Assembly: GCF_010731295.1 (NCBI RefSeq)
Contig: NZ_AP022579.1
Location: 5,084,001-5,148,000 of the forward strand
DNA from: Mycolicibacterium boenickei
Lineage (GTDB): Bacteria > Actinomycetota > Actinomycetes > Mycobacteriales > Mycobacteriaceae
Direction of reading: 5' to 3'
Length of the DNA stretch: 64,000 nt
In this document: piece after piece, positions 18,228 through 27,448 of the stretch
Position numbering within the stretch: the stretch's first letter is position 1
How the letters are laid out: each line of letters opens with the position of its first letter
Translations under genes and position numbers: made by a program
The notes under the pieces: model-generated
The model's database searches: none
Told to the model about the DNA's origin: nothing
What the model saw: the letters and a program-made list of their open reading frames with translations, nothing else

Positions 18228-19012
18228 CCGCCCTGGCCGCCGACCCGCCGCATCGCGGCGGTGATGTGTTCGAAGTCGATCGCCAGGTGTGCGCGTGCCA
18301 GCGCTTCGGCGTCGTCGCCGCGACGCCCGGCGATCGCTTCGATCAGCTGTTCGTGCTCCCGCAGGGCCCGTAACTCCATCTCGCGCATGGTCGCCGATTC
18401 ACCCCACAGGTGCGCCGGTGCGGCGATGCTGACGGAGGCTTCCAACTCGAGCAGCATCTGTTTGAGCACGGCATTGCCGGCCGCGTCCATGATTGCCAGG
18501 TGCAACGCGCTGTCCGCCTGCTGGGCGGCCAGACCACTCTCGGCGCAGCGGTAGGCCTCGAGCCGCTCCCGCAGCACCACGAGATCACGGTCCGTTCGGG
18601 CCTCCGCGGCCGCACGGCATACGGCACCGTGGATTCGGCAGATGGCATCGCAGCGGTCCCGTAGTTCGTCGAGCCGCGTGGTCAGGGTGCGCCCGACAGC
18701 GGCCGTCGACGACTCAGGCCACTGCTGCAGCACGTAGGTGCCGCCGCCGCGGCCGCTGCGCCGGGTTTCGACCAATCCGAACTCGACCAGCCGGGCCAGG
18801 GCCGCGCGGACCGTCATCCGGCCGACCTTCAGGGACGCCGCGAGTTCACGCTCGGCAGGCAGCCGGGAGCCGGGGAGGTATTCGCCGATCGCCACCGCGG
18901 TGACGAGACGGTCGGTGATTTCATCCACCCGCGACGAGGGTTCGAGTTCGCGCTCGAGCAACCCGGGCGTGGCGCCCGCGGGTTCGGTAGTCGGCGGCTC
19001 GGGATTCCCCAT
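18224..19012 (-). CDS. GntR/FadR-family transcriptional regulator
   Basis: This 262-residue regulator has a GntR winged HTH at about residues 30-95 (GSRLPAERELAASLKVGRMT) and an all-helical FCD effector domain with the metal-binding-type pattern D-S-A-L-H-L-A-I and a C-terminal A-R-A-H. The ATG at 19012 is preferred over a GTG 24 bases earlier. A perfect 29-bp palindrome lies 36 bases upstream, between it and the divergent iminopeptidase/permease operon, which it very probably controls. Confidence 0.88.
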   Translation of the reverse strand: MGNPEPPTTEPAGATPGLLERELEPSSRVDEITDRLVTAVAIGEYLPGSRLPAERELAASLKVGRMTVRAALARLVEFGLVETRRSGRGGGTYVLQQWPESSTAAVGRTLTTRLDELRDRCDAICRIHGAVCRAAAEARTDRDLVVLRERLEAYRCAESGLAAQQADSALHLAIMDAAGNAVLKQMLLELEASVSIAAPAHLWGESATMREMELRALREHEQLIEAIAGRRGDDAEALARAHLAIDFEHITAAMRRVGGQGG

Positions 19013-19047
19013 GGGCACACAATATCGACGTCCCAAATTAAATCCTC

Positions 19048-19076
19048 ATTAATGGTCTTGTCACAAGACCATTAAT
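19048..19076. promoter_or_regulatory. Perfect 29-bp palindromic operator (GntR-type)
   Basis: Two exact 14-bp arms, ATTAATGGTCTTGT and its complement ACAAGACCATTAAT, flank a single central C. The centre TTGTCACAA has the GT-N3-AC spacing of FadR-subfamily GntR sites. It ends five bases before the iminopeptidase ATG and lies 36 bases from the regulator ATG, so binding would block both promoters. Confidence 0.8.
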
Positions 19077-19081
19077 GGTTC

Positions 19082-20011
19082 ATGCTGACCGCCATGCCTC
19101 GTTGCACCCGCACAGTGCCATTCCGCGGTCATGAGACGTGGGTTCAGATCACCACCCCGGAATCCGCACACCCCGGCGCTCTTCCGCTGTTCGTCCTGCA
19201 CGGCGGCCCCGGCATGGCGCACAACTACGTCGCCAACATCGCCGCCCTGGCCGACGAGACCGGCCGCACCGTCATCCATTACGACCAGCTGGGCTGCGGC
19301 AACAGCACACACCTGCCCGACGCCCCTGCCGACTTCTGGACACCGCAGCTCTTCGTCGACGAGTTCCACACCGTCCGCGAGGATCTCGGAATCGACCGGT
19401 ACCACGTGCTCGGGCAATCGTGGGGCGGCATGCTCGGCGCCGAGATCGCCGTCCGGGCCCCGGAGGGACTGGCGTCGCTGTCGATCTGCAACTCCCCCGC
19501 CTCGATGCAACTGTGGGTCGAGGGCGCCGCCGAGCTTCGCGCTCAACTGCCGCCGGAGGCCCGGGCCGCGCTGGACCGCCACGAGGCCGACGGCACGGTC
19601 ACCGATCCCGCATACCTGGCCGCCACGGAGGAGTTCTACCGTCGTCACGTCTGCCGGGTCGAGCCGATGCCCAAGGACTTCGCCGACACCGTCGCCCAGA
19701 TGGAGGCCGAACCGACGGTGTACCACACGATGAACGGCCCCAACGAGTTTCACGTCATCGGCACTCTGCGCGGCTGGAGCATCATCGACCGGCTGCCATC
19801 GGTCACCGCCCCGACGCTCGTCATCGCCGGCGAGTTCGACGAGGCCACCCCGGCGACCTGGCAACCCTATGTCGATCTCATTCCCGACGCCCGCAGTCAC
19901 GTGTTCGCCGACACCAGCCACTGCACTCACCTGGAAAAACCCGAGGAGTTCCGCTCGGTGATCGCCGAGTTCCTGAATCAGCACGATCTGGCCGCTGCCG
20001 CCCGGGTCTGA
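19082..20011 (+). CDS. Proline iminopeptidase / amino-acid amidase, alpha/beta hydrolase
   Basis: This 309-residue peptidase-family-S33 hydrolase has the oxyanion segment HGGPG (about 40-44), the nucleophile motif GQSWGG (about 118-123), acid Asp in GEFDEATP (about 264) and a C-terminal His in SHCTHLEKPEEF. It should release N-terminal proline or small residues from peptides or amides in the cytoplasm. The ATG at 19082 lies just after the GntR palindrome; an ATG 12 bases later is possible. The permease gene follows after 28 bp. Confidence 0.87.
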   Translation: MLTAMPRCTRTVPFRGHETWVQITTPESAHPGALPLFVLHGGPGMAHNYVANIAALADETGRTVIHYDQLGCGNSTHLPDAPADFWTPQLFVDEFHTVREDLGIDRYHVLGQSWGGMLGAEIAVRAPEGLASLSICNSPASMQLWVEGAAELRAQLPPEARAALDRHEADGTVTDPAYLAATEEFYRRHVCRVEPMPKDFADTVAQMEAEPTVYHTMNGPNEFHVIGTLRGWSIIDRLPSVTAPTLVIAGEFDEATPATWQPYVDLIPDARSHVFADTSHCTHLEKPEEFRSVIAEFLNQHDLAAAARV

Positions 20012-20039
20012 CCCTCCCCTTCGACTCGACAGGAACACC

Positions 20040-21446
20040 ATGGCAACAGAAGCGGCCGCCGCCCACCTCACCACCGGTGAAGGGCAACGCGATCTCGAAT
20101 CATTCGGCTACAAGCAGGAACTCAGCCGTTCGGTCTCCACGGCCGACCTCATCGTCTACGGCCTGGTGTTCATGGTGCCCATCGCGCCGTGGACCATCTT
20201 CGGGACGGTCTACAACAGCGCGTCGGGCATGGTGCCGCTGGTCTACCTGATCGGCCTGATCGCGATGGTGTTCACCGCACTGGCGTACTCCCAGATGGCC
20301 AAGTCGTTCCCGTTGGCGGGGTCGGTGTACGCCTACGTGGGCCGCGGTATCCACCCCGGCCTCGGCTTCTTCGCCGGCTGGGCCATCCTGCTCGATTACC
20401 TGTTGATCCCCACCCTGCTCTACGTCTTCGCCGCCGAATCGATGGTCGGACTGTTCCCGGGTACTCCGCGATGGGTGTGGGCCGTCGTCTTCGTGGTGGT
20501 GAACACGATCATCAACCTGCTCGGCGTGGGTTCGCTCAAGATCGTGAACCGCGTATTCCTCGCGGTGGAACTGGTTTTCGTCGTGCTGTTCGTGATCATC
20601 GCGGTGCGCGCCATCAACGGGCAGTCACTCCCCGACGTCGGGTGGAGCGCATTGCCGATCTGGAACTCCGAGTTGGTCACCGCACCCTTGATCGCGGCGG
20701 CACTGTCGATCGCGGTGCTGAGCTTCCTCGGCTTCGACGGCATCTCCACGCTGGCCGAGGAATCCACCGGGAAGAAGAACCCGGCCGGCCGCGCGATGAT
20801 CGTCGCCCTGTTCGTGGTGGCGTTCCTGTTCATCACCCAGACCTGGCTGGCCAGCCTGCTGGCCGGCGGCCGCGAATCGTTTGGTGACGACGAGGTCGGC
20901 AACGCGTTCTTCCTGCTGGTGCAGGCCGCGTCGAGCACCGGCTGGATGAACGCATTCTTCGTGGTCAACGTGCTCGCCGTCGGTTTCGCCAATGCGATGG
21001 CGGCCCAGGCCGCCACCAGCCGGTTGCTGTTCTCGATGAGCCGCGACCGCCAACTGCCCGCGTTCCTGTCCACGATCAGCTCACGCAAGGTGCCGATCGC
21101 AGCCATCCTGGTGGTCAGCGCCCTGAGCCTGGTGCTGGTGCTGTTCTTCGTCGGCCAGATCGGCTTGATCTCGTCGCTGGTGAATTTCGGCGCGCTGTTC
21201 GGCTTCTGCCTGCTGCACGCCTCGGTCATCTGGTACTACGCGGTGCGCCAGAAATCGAGGAACTACCTGCTGCACCTCGTGGTGCCGACCATCGGCTTCC
21301 TGATCATCGGCTACGTGTTGATCAACGCCGATGCGCTGGCCAAGATCGGCGGCATCGTCTGGCTGGTGATCGGCGGGATCATTTTCGCCTCCAACATGAT
21401 CCGGGGACGCGGGGTCCCTGAACTAGCTGAGGAACCGGCGACGTAA
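20040..21446 (+). CDS. APC-superfamily amino-acid permease
   Basis: This 468-residue permease has about twelve membrane spans. The first spans carry the APC consensus (DLIVYGLVFMVPIAPWTIFG), and span 6 carries the FLGFDGISTLAEES segment typical of amino-acid/polyamine/organocation transporters. It lies 28 bp behind the iminopeptidase and under the same palindromic operator, which suggests import of the amino acid, amide or small peptide that the peptidase handles or releases. Confidence 0.9.
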   Translation: MATEAAAAHLTTGEGQRDLESFGYKQELSRSVSTADLIVYGLVFMVPIAPWTIFGTVYNSASGMVPLVYLIGLIAMVFTALAYSQMAKSFPLAGSVYAYVGRGIHPGLGFFAGWAILLDYLLIPTLLYVFAAESMVGLFPGTPRWVWAVVFVVVNTIINLLGVGSLKIVNRVFLAVELVFVVLFVIIAVRAINGQSLPDVGWSALPIWNSELVTAPLIAAALSIAVLSFLGFDGISTLAEESTGKKNPAGRAMIVALFVVAFLFITQTWLASLLAGGRESFGDDEVGNAFFLLVQAASSTGWMNAFFVVNVLAVGFANAMAAQAATSRLLFSMSRDRQLPAFLSTISSRKVPIAAILVVSALSLVLVLFFVGQIGLISSLVNFGALFGFCLLHASVIWYYAVRQKSRNYLLHLVVPTIGFLIIGYVLINADALAKIGGIVWLVIGGIIFASNMIRGRGVPELAEEPAT

Positions 21447-22640
21447 CGGCTCGGCGAGGTCGCCACGACCCCCCACCTCGACCTCGCCCACCCCCAGCCA
21501 CGACGCCATCGTCCTCAGCTCGACGGCCAGGGCCTCCGCCACCCGCGCGGGGTCCTGGCCGTTCTCTATGAACGCCCCGGGAACCTGCAACGCGGTGTCG
21601 GTGCGTTTGAGATCGACCCGGGCCACCAGCCGACCGTCGAGCAGAAACGGCCATACGTAGTAACCGAATTGGCGTTTGGCCGCCGGGACGTAGATCTCGA
21701 TCCGGTAGTGAAAGCCGAACAACCGCTCCACCCGGGGCCGGAAGAAGATCAGCGGGTCGAACGGGCACAGCAGCGCCGTTCCACGGTCACGTCGTGGCAC
21801 AGTCTGGCCCGCACGGAGGTACGCCGGGACACCCTCGATGTCGACGGGCTCCAGCTCCCCGTCGGCCACCAGCTTGGCGATCGCCGGCTTGACCTGTTTG
21901 GCCCCCATCCGGAAGTAGTCGCGGATGTCGGCCTCGGTGCCCACCCCGAGCGCGGTGGCGGCCCGCAGCGTCAGCTCGCGGACCGCGTCCTCGTCATCGA
22001 GCTCCCTGGCGAGCACCTCGGGCGGCAAAACCCGTTCGGTGAGGTCGTAGTGCCGGGCGAACCCGACGCGTGTCGCCGTCGTCAGGACCCCTGACGACCA
22101 CAGCGCTTCGGCCACCCACTTGGTCTCGCTGCGGTCCCACCACGGCCCCTTGCGGCCGCGCGGCTCGGACTCCAGGTGGGCCTCGATCTGACCGGCGGTG
22201 GACGGGCCGAGCTCGGCGACCGCGGCCACGATGTCCTCGGCCAGCTTGGGGTTCTTCCGGACGATCTCGGTGCCCCACCGACCGTGGGTGTACTCACGCA
22301 TCCGCCACCGCAGCAGCGGCCAGTCCTCCACCGCCATCAGCGCCGCCTCGTGTGCCCAGTACTCCACCAACAACCGGGGTGTGCGCGCGCTGTGGGTCCA
22401 CGCGGCCCGGTCCAGGGTGTCCCGGTCATAGGGCCCCAGCCGACTGAACACGGGTGCGTAGTGCGCGCGCACCGCCACCGACACCGAATCCAGCTGCAAC
22501 ACCTGAATCCTGGAGACCAACTTGCGCAGATGGGCACGGGTGACGGGGCCGCGCGGCTTCGCGTCGTGGAAGCCCTGCGCGGCGACAGCGATCCGGCGCG
22601 CCTGGGTTGTCGTCAGGGTGGCCACTTGGCCATCGTGCAC
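21423..22640 (-). CDS. Winged-helix YcaQ/AlkX-like DNA glycosylase family protein
   Basis: This protein of about 405 residues belongs to the HTH_42 family, whose characterised members (YcaQ/AlkX, AlkZ) are DNA glycosylases that open interstrand crosslinks. Family features are LVSRIQVLQLDSVSVAVRAHY near the N-terminus (the AlkZ-type Q-x-D region), LLVEYWAHEAALMAVEDWP, and a C-terminal PFDPLIFFRPRVERLFGF. The GTG at 22640 or one at 22625 may be the start; a TTG at 22688 would read into a tandem repeat. It converges on the permease gene, overlapping by 24 bases. Confidence 0.82.
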   Translation of the reverse strand: MHDGQVATLTTTQARRIAVAAQGFHDAKPRGPVTRAHLRKLVSRIQVLQLDSVSVAVRAHYAPVFSRLGPYDRDTLDRAAWTHSARTPRLLVEYWAHEAALMAVEDWPLLRWRMREYTHGRWGTEIVRKNPKLAEDIVAAVAELGPSTAGQIEAHLESEPRGRKGPWWDRSETKWVAEALWSSGVLTTATRVGFARHYDLTERVLPPEVLARELDDEDAVRELTLRAATALGVGTEADIRDYFRMGAKQVKPAIAKLVADGELEPVDIEGVPAYLRAGQTVPRRDRGTALLCPFDPLIFFRPRVERLFGFHYRIEIYVPAAKRQFGYYVWPFLLDGRLVARVDLKRTDTALQVPGAFIENGQDPARVAEALAVELRTMASWLGVGEVEVGGRGDLAEPLRRRFLS

Positions 22641-22642
22641 TA

Positions 22643-22705
22643 GGGGCACGACAAGTAGCGGAGCGGATTGGAGCGAGGGGCACGACAAGTAGCGGAGCGG
22701 ATTGG
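22643..22705. repeat. Tandem 29-bp direct repeat, 34-bp period
   Basis: Two identical 29-bp copies (22643-22671 and 22677-22705) begin GGGGCACGACAAGTAGC and end GGAGCGGATTGG, separated by AGCGA. They fill the divergent gap between the YcaQ-like and DUF4303 genes. No inverted symmetry is obvious, so the function (duplicated regulator site or dispersed repeat) is open. Confidence 0.85.
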
Positions 22706-22721
22706 CGCGATACTGGTCCGC

Positions 22722-23963
22722 GTGGCGTTCGACTGGGAAGCGTTCGAGACGGATTTGAGCCTGGCCGCCGCGAAGGCGGTCCGCGAGATGGTCGAGGCGG
22801 CCGCGTCGGAGACACCGTATGCGGTGGCCTTCAGCGAGTTCTATGCCGAGACCACCGGGGTGATCTACCTACCCAACCTGGCCCTGGCCACCGAAGAATC
22901 GGTCGACGACCCGGACTGCCGGTTCAGTCCGCCCGACTGGGAGTACCAGGACTACGAGTGGGGCGAGACGGATTCGCAGTGGGGTGAGCGGCTCAGCGCC
23001 GCGGTGACAGATCTGCCCCGCACGCAATGGGAGCAGGAATGGGACCGGTTCGCCCAGGCGATGCTGAACATCGCCGCGCGGACACGGACCACGCTCGTCG
23101 CCGCAGGAACCTTGCCGGACGACGCCGTGGTCTACCTCGATGACGAGGACGCGGATCTTCTCGTTCGTTCGCTGACCGCCGAGGAACTGCGCCGGCACTT
23201 TCCCGACTACCTCGCCGCTGCGGAGGCCGAACGGAATCTGCTGGCCATGCCGATCGAGCAACGGGTGGCCTCGCTCGTGGCCGCGGCAGGTTTCCTTCCC
23301 GGCCCGCCGGGCGCACTAGGCCGGGAACGTGCGACCGAACTGCTGCTCGACGCCGGTGCGGCCGCCGTGCCGGCAGGGATCACGGCCCTCGGCCATCCCG
23401 AAACCGCTTGGGCGGGAGCGAAATTACTCGCAGACCTCAACATTGCCACGCCCGAGGTGCTGGAGGCGCTGTGGGCGGCGTTGCCGCTGCGGGGCAACGC
23501 GCACGACTGGGTGGCCACCGCCCTGGGCCGGCTCGGTGCCGGACTGGAGGTGTTGGCCCGCCGCGACCTGCCGGCCGGCAGCAGGGCTGCCGCCGTCGCC
23601 GCCCCGTACCGTTCGTTCCGCGATCACGGCCGCGGCCACCCGCCGCTCGACTACACGCTGCTGGCCGCCGGGCTTGCCGACCCGGCAGTCGCGACGATCG
23701 TGGCAGACGATCTGAAGCCGGGACGGGGGTACTGCACGCTCGACGCCGCCGATCTCCCCGGCGTCCGGCCCGGGCTCGAGCACCCCGAGCCCGTGATCCG
23801 TCGTCACGCGGTCATCGTGCTGAGCGATCTGATCGGACCGATGGGATCCGGCGACCTCGACCGTGACGTAGTCAGCGCGCTGGAGGACCGGATCGACCAA
23901 CTCGCGGCCGAAGATCCCGACAGCGAGGTGCGCAGGCTGGCGGGCTACCGCGCTCGCAGGTAG
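22722..23963 (+). CDS. DUF4303 protein with C-terminal HEAT-like repeats
   Basis: This 413-residue protein has an N-terminal DUF4303 region (residues 1-170, beginning AFDWEAFETDLSLAAAKAV and rich in Asp/Glu/Trp) and a C-terminal stretch of HEAT-like alpha-helical repeats (about 215-413). DUF4303 proteins are often linked to SMI1/immunity or toxin-interaction contexts, but no toxin is seen here. The GTG at 22722 lies 17 bases after the repeat pair. It converges with dfrA, overlapping by 19 bases. Confidence 0.75.
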   Translation: MAFDWEAFETDLSLAAAKAVREMVEAAASETPYAVAFSEFYAETTGVIYLPNLALATEESVDDPDCRFSPPDWEYQDYEWGETDSQWGERLSAAVTDLPRTQWEQEWDRFAQAMLNIAARTRTTLVAAGTLPDDAVVYLDDEDADLLVRSLTAEELRRHFPDYLAAAEAERNLLAMPIEQRVASLVAAAGFLPGPPGALGRERATELLLDAGAAAVPAGITALGHPETAWAGAKLLADLNIATPEVLEALWAALPLRGNAHDWVATALGRLGAGLEVLARRDLPAGSRAAAVAAPYRSFRDHGRGHPPLDYTLLAAGLADPAVATIVADDLKPGRGYCTLDAADLPGVRPGLEHPEPVIRRHAVIVLSDLIGPMGSGDLDRDVVSALEDRIDQLAAEDPDSEVRRLAGYRARR

Positions 23964-24436
23964 CTGCAGTACCGGTAACGCAGACCCGAGCTGCTGGTCA
24001 GCCACTCGCCGGTGGTCTTGGTCCACGAGGCGTCCAGCTCAGGCGCCATCGCGTCGCCCTCGGCGGGTGGCAGGTCGATGTCGATCTCGGTGATCTCGCA
24101 CCGGACCGTGAACGGCATCGCCTGTGCGTAGATCTGGGCCCCGCCGATCACCCAGCCGCGGAAGACGTCGTCGAGTCCGGTCAGTACCTCGGCACCGTCG
24201 GCCACGTATCCGGGATCGCGAGTGATGACGACGTTGCGCCGCCCCGGCAGCGGGCGGACCTTGGCCGGCAGCGATTCCCAGGTCAGCCGGCCCATCACCA
24301 CCGTCTGCCCGAGAGTGAGCTGCTTGAACCGGACCTGATCCTCCGGCAGGTGCCAGGGAATGCCGTTGTCGCGGCCGATGACGCCGGAGGTCGACTGCGC
24401 CCAGATCATCGCCAGCTGTCGAAGATCGTCGGTCAT
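23945..24436 (-). CDS. dfrA: Dihydrofolate reductase
   Basis: This 163-residue DHFR reduces dihydrofolate with NADPH. The catalytic loop [16 protein letters not shown] includes the active-site Asp of the P-W-H-L-P-E-D segment, [12 protein letters not shown] binds cofactor, and [12 protein letters not shown] carries the family G-G motif. It matches Rv2763c in position and length. The ATG overlaps the thyA stop by four bases, so ThyA, which produces dihydrofolate, and DHFR are co-expressed. Confidence 0.96.
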   Translation of the reverse strand: MTDDLRQLAMIWAQSTSGVIGRDNGIPWHLPEDQVRFKQLTLGQTVVMGRLTWESLPAKVRPLPGRRNVVITRDPGYVADGAEVLTGLDDVFRGWVIGGAQIYAQAMPFTVRCEITEIDIDLPPAEGDAMAPELDASWTKTTGEWLTSSSGLRYRYCSYLRAR

Positions 24437-25233
24437 ACAGCGACAGGTGCCTTGATCGCCGGGTGCGGGTCGTAATTCAGAATCGCAATATCCTCATAGG
24501 TGTAGTCGAACAGTGAATCCCGTTGCGCCAGAACAAGTTCCGGGTATGGCCGAGGTTCACGGCCGAGCTGCAGGGCCACCTGGTCGACATGGTTGTCGTA
24601 GATGTGGCAATCGCCGCCGGTCCAGACGAATTCACCGACGCCCAACCCGGCCTGTGCGGCCATCATGTGCGTCAGCAGGGCGTAGCTGGCGATGTTGAAC
24701 GGCACCCCCAGGAAGAGATCCGCACTCCGCTGATACAGCTGGCAGGACAGCTTCTGGTCGGCGACGTAGAACTGAAAGAACGCGTGGCACGGCGGCAGGG
24801 CCATCTGCGGGATCTCCCCCACATTCCACGCCGAGACGATGTTGCGCCGTGAGTCGGGGTCCCGCTTGAGCAGATCGAGGGCATTCGAGATCTGATCGAT
24901 GTGGTCACCGGACGGCGTCGGCCACGACCGCCACTGCACGCCGTAGACCGGTCCGAGATCGCCTGTCTCACTGGCCCATTCATCCCAGATCGTGACGCCG
25001 TGGTCTTGCAGCCACCGCACGTTCGAATCGCCGCGCAAGAACCACAGCAACTCGTAGATCACCGATTTGGTGTGCACCTTCTTGGTGGTGATCAACGGAA
25101 AGCCGGCCGCCAGGTCGTAACGCATCTGATGCCCGAACAGACTGCGGGTGCCGGTGCCGGTGCGATCGGATTTCGCCACCCCCTGCTCGGTCACCTTTCG
25201 TAGCAGGTCTTCGTAGGGGGTTTGGATCGGCAC
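24433..25233 (-). CDS. thyA: Thymidylate synthase ThyA
   Basis: This 266-residue classical thymidylate synthase has its nucleophile C149 in [12 protein letters not shown], the folate/dUMP residues of [18 protein letters not shown], and the N-terminal [19 protein letters not shown]. It methylates dUMP using methylenetetrahydrofolate, releasing dihydrofolate for the co-transcribed DfrA. Together with ThyX it gives the cell two dTMP routes, as in M. tuberculosis (Rv2764c). Confidence 0.97.
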   Translation of the reverse strand: MPIQTPYEDLLRKVTEQGVAKSDRTGTGTRSLFGHQMRYDLAAGFPLITTKKVHTKSVIYELLWFLRGDSNVRWLQDHGVTIWDEWASETGDLGPVYGVQWRSWPTPSGDHIDQISNALDLLKRDPDSRRNIVSAWNVGEIPQMALPPCHAFFQFYVADQKLSCQLYQRSADLFLGVPFNIASYALLTHMMAAQAGLGVGEFVWTGGDCHIYDNHVDQVALQLGREPRPYPELVLAQRDSLFDYTYEDIAILNYDPHPAIKAPVAV

Positions 25234-25275
25234 GCTCTCAGCTTACGTGCCGACCCGGGGAGTAGAACGGAAGCC

Positions 25276-26025
25276 ATGCCGACCACCACAGACACGATCA
25301 CCACCCCCGATGGCACCTGCCCCGTCACCGTCGCGACGCCGGAAGCCGACGGCCCCTGGCCGGGGGTCGTGCTGTTTCCCGACGCCGGCGGCCTACGGCC
25401 CACCATGGAAGAGATGGCGGCCAAGCTGGCCGGATTCGGTTACGTCGTGCTGGTCCCGGACGTCTACTACCGCACCCCGGGCTGGGGACCCTTCGACCTC
25501 AACACGGTGTTCACCGACCAGGAGCAACGCAAGCAGCTGTTCGAGCTGATGAGCACACTCACCCCGGAGATCTACGCCGCCGACGCGGAGGCGTTCTTCG
25601 ACTACCTCGCCGCCCGGCCCGACGTCTCCGGCGAGAAGTTCGGCACCACCGGCTACTGCATGGGCGGGCGGGCATCGCTGATCGTCGCCACCCGGGTGCC
25701 GGAGCGGGTTGCGGCCGCGCTGTCCTTCCACGGCGGCAGGCTGGCCGTGGCGGACGATCCCGACAGCCCGCATCTGCTGGCCGACAAGATCCGGGCGACG
25801 GTCTACGTGGCCGCGGCCGAGAACGACGCCTCGTTCACCGAGGACGATGCCAAGCGCCTTGAGGACGCGCTGTCCGGAGCCGCCGTCGACCACACCATCG
25901 AGTTCTATCCCGCAGCCCACGGCTTCGCGGTGCCTGATCACAAGGCGGTGTACGACGAGGCAGCCGCAAAGCGGCACTGGGAGAACACCGAGCGGGTGTT
26001 CGGGGCCGCTTTCGCCCCGGCATAG
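25276..26025 (+). CDS. Dienelactone hydrolase family protein (Rv2765 homologue)
   Basis: This 249-residue alpha/beta hydrolase of the DLH family has nucleophile Cys in GYCMGGR (about residue 130), acidic Asp in ENDASF and His in AAHGFAV near residue 219. DLH enzymes open dienelactones or related esters and lactones; the substrate here is unknown. The ATG at 25276 fits the family start (PTTTDTITTPDG). It is divergent from thyA and followed by a CitE-like gene after 22 bp. Confidence 0.9.
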   Translation: MPTTTDTITTPDGTCPVTVATPEADGPWPGVVLFPDAGGLRPTMEEMAAKLAGFGYVVLVPDVYYRTPGWGPFDLNTVFTDQEQRKQLFELMSTLTPEIYAADAEAFFDYLAARPDVSGEKFGTTGYCMGGRASLIVATRVPERVAAALSFHGGRLAVADDPDSPHLLADKIRATVYVAAAENDASFTEDDAKRLEDALSGAAVDHTIEFYPAAHGFAVPDHKAVYDEAAAKRHWENTERVFGAAFAPA

Positions 26026-26047
26026 GCGGTAAGCGACGATTGACGGC

Positions 26048-26965
26048 GTGTATGACCAGCCCTTCTCCGACGAGTCCCATCCCACCGAACCCGGATTCCG
26101 GATCGATCCGGTACTGGCCCGGAGCTGGCTGCTGGTAAACGGCGCACAGTTTGAGCGGTTCGCGCCGGCGGCCCGTTCCCGCGCCGACATCGTCGTGCTC
26201 GACATCGAGGACGCGGTCGCACCCAAGGACAAGGTGGCCGCCCGCGAGAAGGTGACGCGGTGGCTGGCCGACGGCAACAGCGACTGGGTGCGGATCAACG
26301 GCTTCGGGACCCCGTGGTGGGCCGATGACCTCGAAATGCTGGCGGGCACCTCGGTGGGCGGCGTCATGCTGGCCATGGTCGAGTCGGTGGACCATGTCAC
26401 CGAGACTGCCCGCCGGCTGCCCGATGTGCCGATCGTCGCCTTGGTGGAGACCGCCCGCGGCCTCGAGCGGATCACCGAGATCGCTTCGGCCAAGGGCGCA
26501 TTCCGCCTCGCGTTCGGCATCGGCGACTTCCGGCGCGACACCGGATTCGGCGACAATCCGGCAACGTTGGCCTACGCGCGGTCGCGGTTCACCATCGCCG
26601 CCAAGGCCGCCGGACTCCCGGGCGCGATCGACGGGCCCACCGTGGGGTCCAGCGCACTGCGGCTGTCGGAGGCCACGGCGGTCTCGGCCGAGTTCGGGAT
26701 GACCGGCAAGATCTGCCTGACGCCCGATCAGTGCCCGACCGTCAACGAGGGGCTGGCCCCCTCACAGGACGAGATCAGCTGGGCCAAGGAGTTTTTCGCC
26801 GAATTCCAGCGCGACGGCGGAGAGATCCGCAACGGGTCCGACCTGCCCCGTATCGCCCGGGCCAACAAGATCCTCGACCTGGCCAGGGCGTACGGCATCC
26901 ACGAACCCGAGTACAGCGACGATCCCGATCACGTGCCGGCCCCGTCCGACACGTACCACTACTGA
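26048..26965 (+). CDS. HpcH/HpaI aldolase / citrate lyase beta-like protein
   Basis: This 305-residue TIM-barrel lyase of the CitE-like family has the metal/substrate motifs R-S-W-L-L-V-N near the start, VVLDIEDAV (about residues 48-56), ALVETARGLERI (about 136-147) and the metal-binding D in GIGDFRRD. Stand-alone CitE-like proteins act on CoA thioesters such as citramalyl- or malyl-CoA, not in citrate lyase complexes; the precise substrate is not readable. The GTG start lies 22 bp after the hydrolase gene, probably one operon. Confidence 0.87.
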   Translation: MYDQPFSDESHPTEPGFRIDPVLARSWLLVNGAQFERFAPAARSRADIVVLDIEDAVAPKDKVAAREKVTRWLADGNSDWVRINGFGTPWWADDLEMLAGTSVGGVMLAMVESVDHVTETARRLPDVPIVALVETARGLERITEIASAKGAFRLAFGIGDFRRDTGFGDNPATLAYARSRFTIAAKAAGLPGAIDGPTVGSSALRLSEATAVSAEFGMTGKICLTPDQCPTVNEGLAPSQDEISWAKEFFAEFQRDGGEIRNGSDLPRIARANKILDLARAYGIHEPEYSDDPDHVPAPSDTYHY

Positions 26966-26971
26966 GTCGAC

Positions 26972-27436
26972 TCAGGCCGACGGCCTGGCGTCGTTTCGGT
27001 GCAGGTAGGTGTTGATCGCGCGGGCGATACCGCGGCCCGCGTAGATGGCCGCAGCCACCGAAACGATGATCATCACGACGAAGGTCAGTGTCCAGTTGGG
27101 CCGGCTGTGGCTGACGTTCCACCAGATGAACGTGAACAGCAGCGCGCAGACGAACACCAGGATGTCGCGCCAGTTGCCGCGGTAGGACATCGCGGCCTCC
27201 CGGATTTCGCGGGTGCGGTCGCCGGCCTCGATGAGTTCGTCGATGCGCCGGTCGATGCTGGCCTGAAACCGTGCCCGCCGCTCGGTCTGCTCGGGCGGGA
27301 TCTTGGCCAGCAGGTCGAAATCCTTGGCGATCAGACCGCGGACGTCCGGTGGCTTGAGATTGCCTGCGGCCGCACCCAGCAGGGCTCCGCCGGCAATGGG
27401 CGCCGCCCCCAGCGCGAGTTCAGCGATTCCTGGCAT
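26972..27436 (-). CDS. Two-span membrane protein, unknown function
   Basis: This 154-residue protein has a small-residue-rich hydrophobic N-terminus, a charged helical middle with D-R-R-I-D-E-L-I-E-A-G-D-R-T-R-E-I-R, and two C-terminal membrane spans (about residues 92-108 and 117-135). It looks like a holin-sized envelope protein, but no family is recognised. It lies 12 bp downstream of the flavodoxin-like gene on the same strand, probably the last gene of that operon. Confidence 0.72.
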   Translation of the reverse strand: MPGIAELALGAAPIAGGALLGAAAGNLKPPDVRGLIAKDFDLLAKIPPEQTERRARFQASIDRRIDELIEAGDRTREIREAAMSYRGNWRDILVFVCALLFTFIWWNVSHSRPNWTLTFVVMIIVSVAAAIYAGRGIARAINTYLHRNDARPSA

Positions 27437-27448
27437 TACGTCCCTCCA

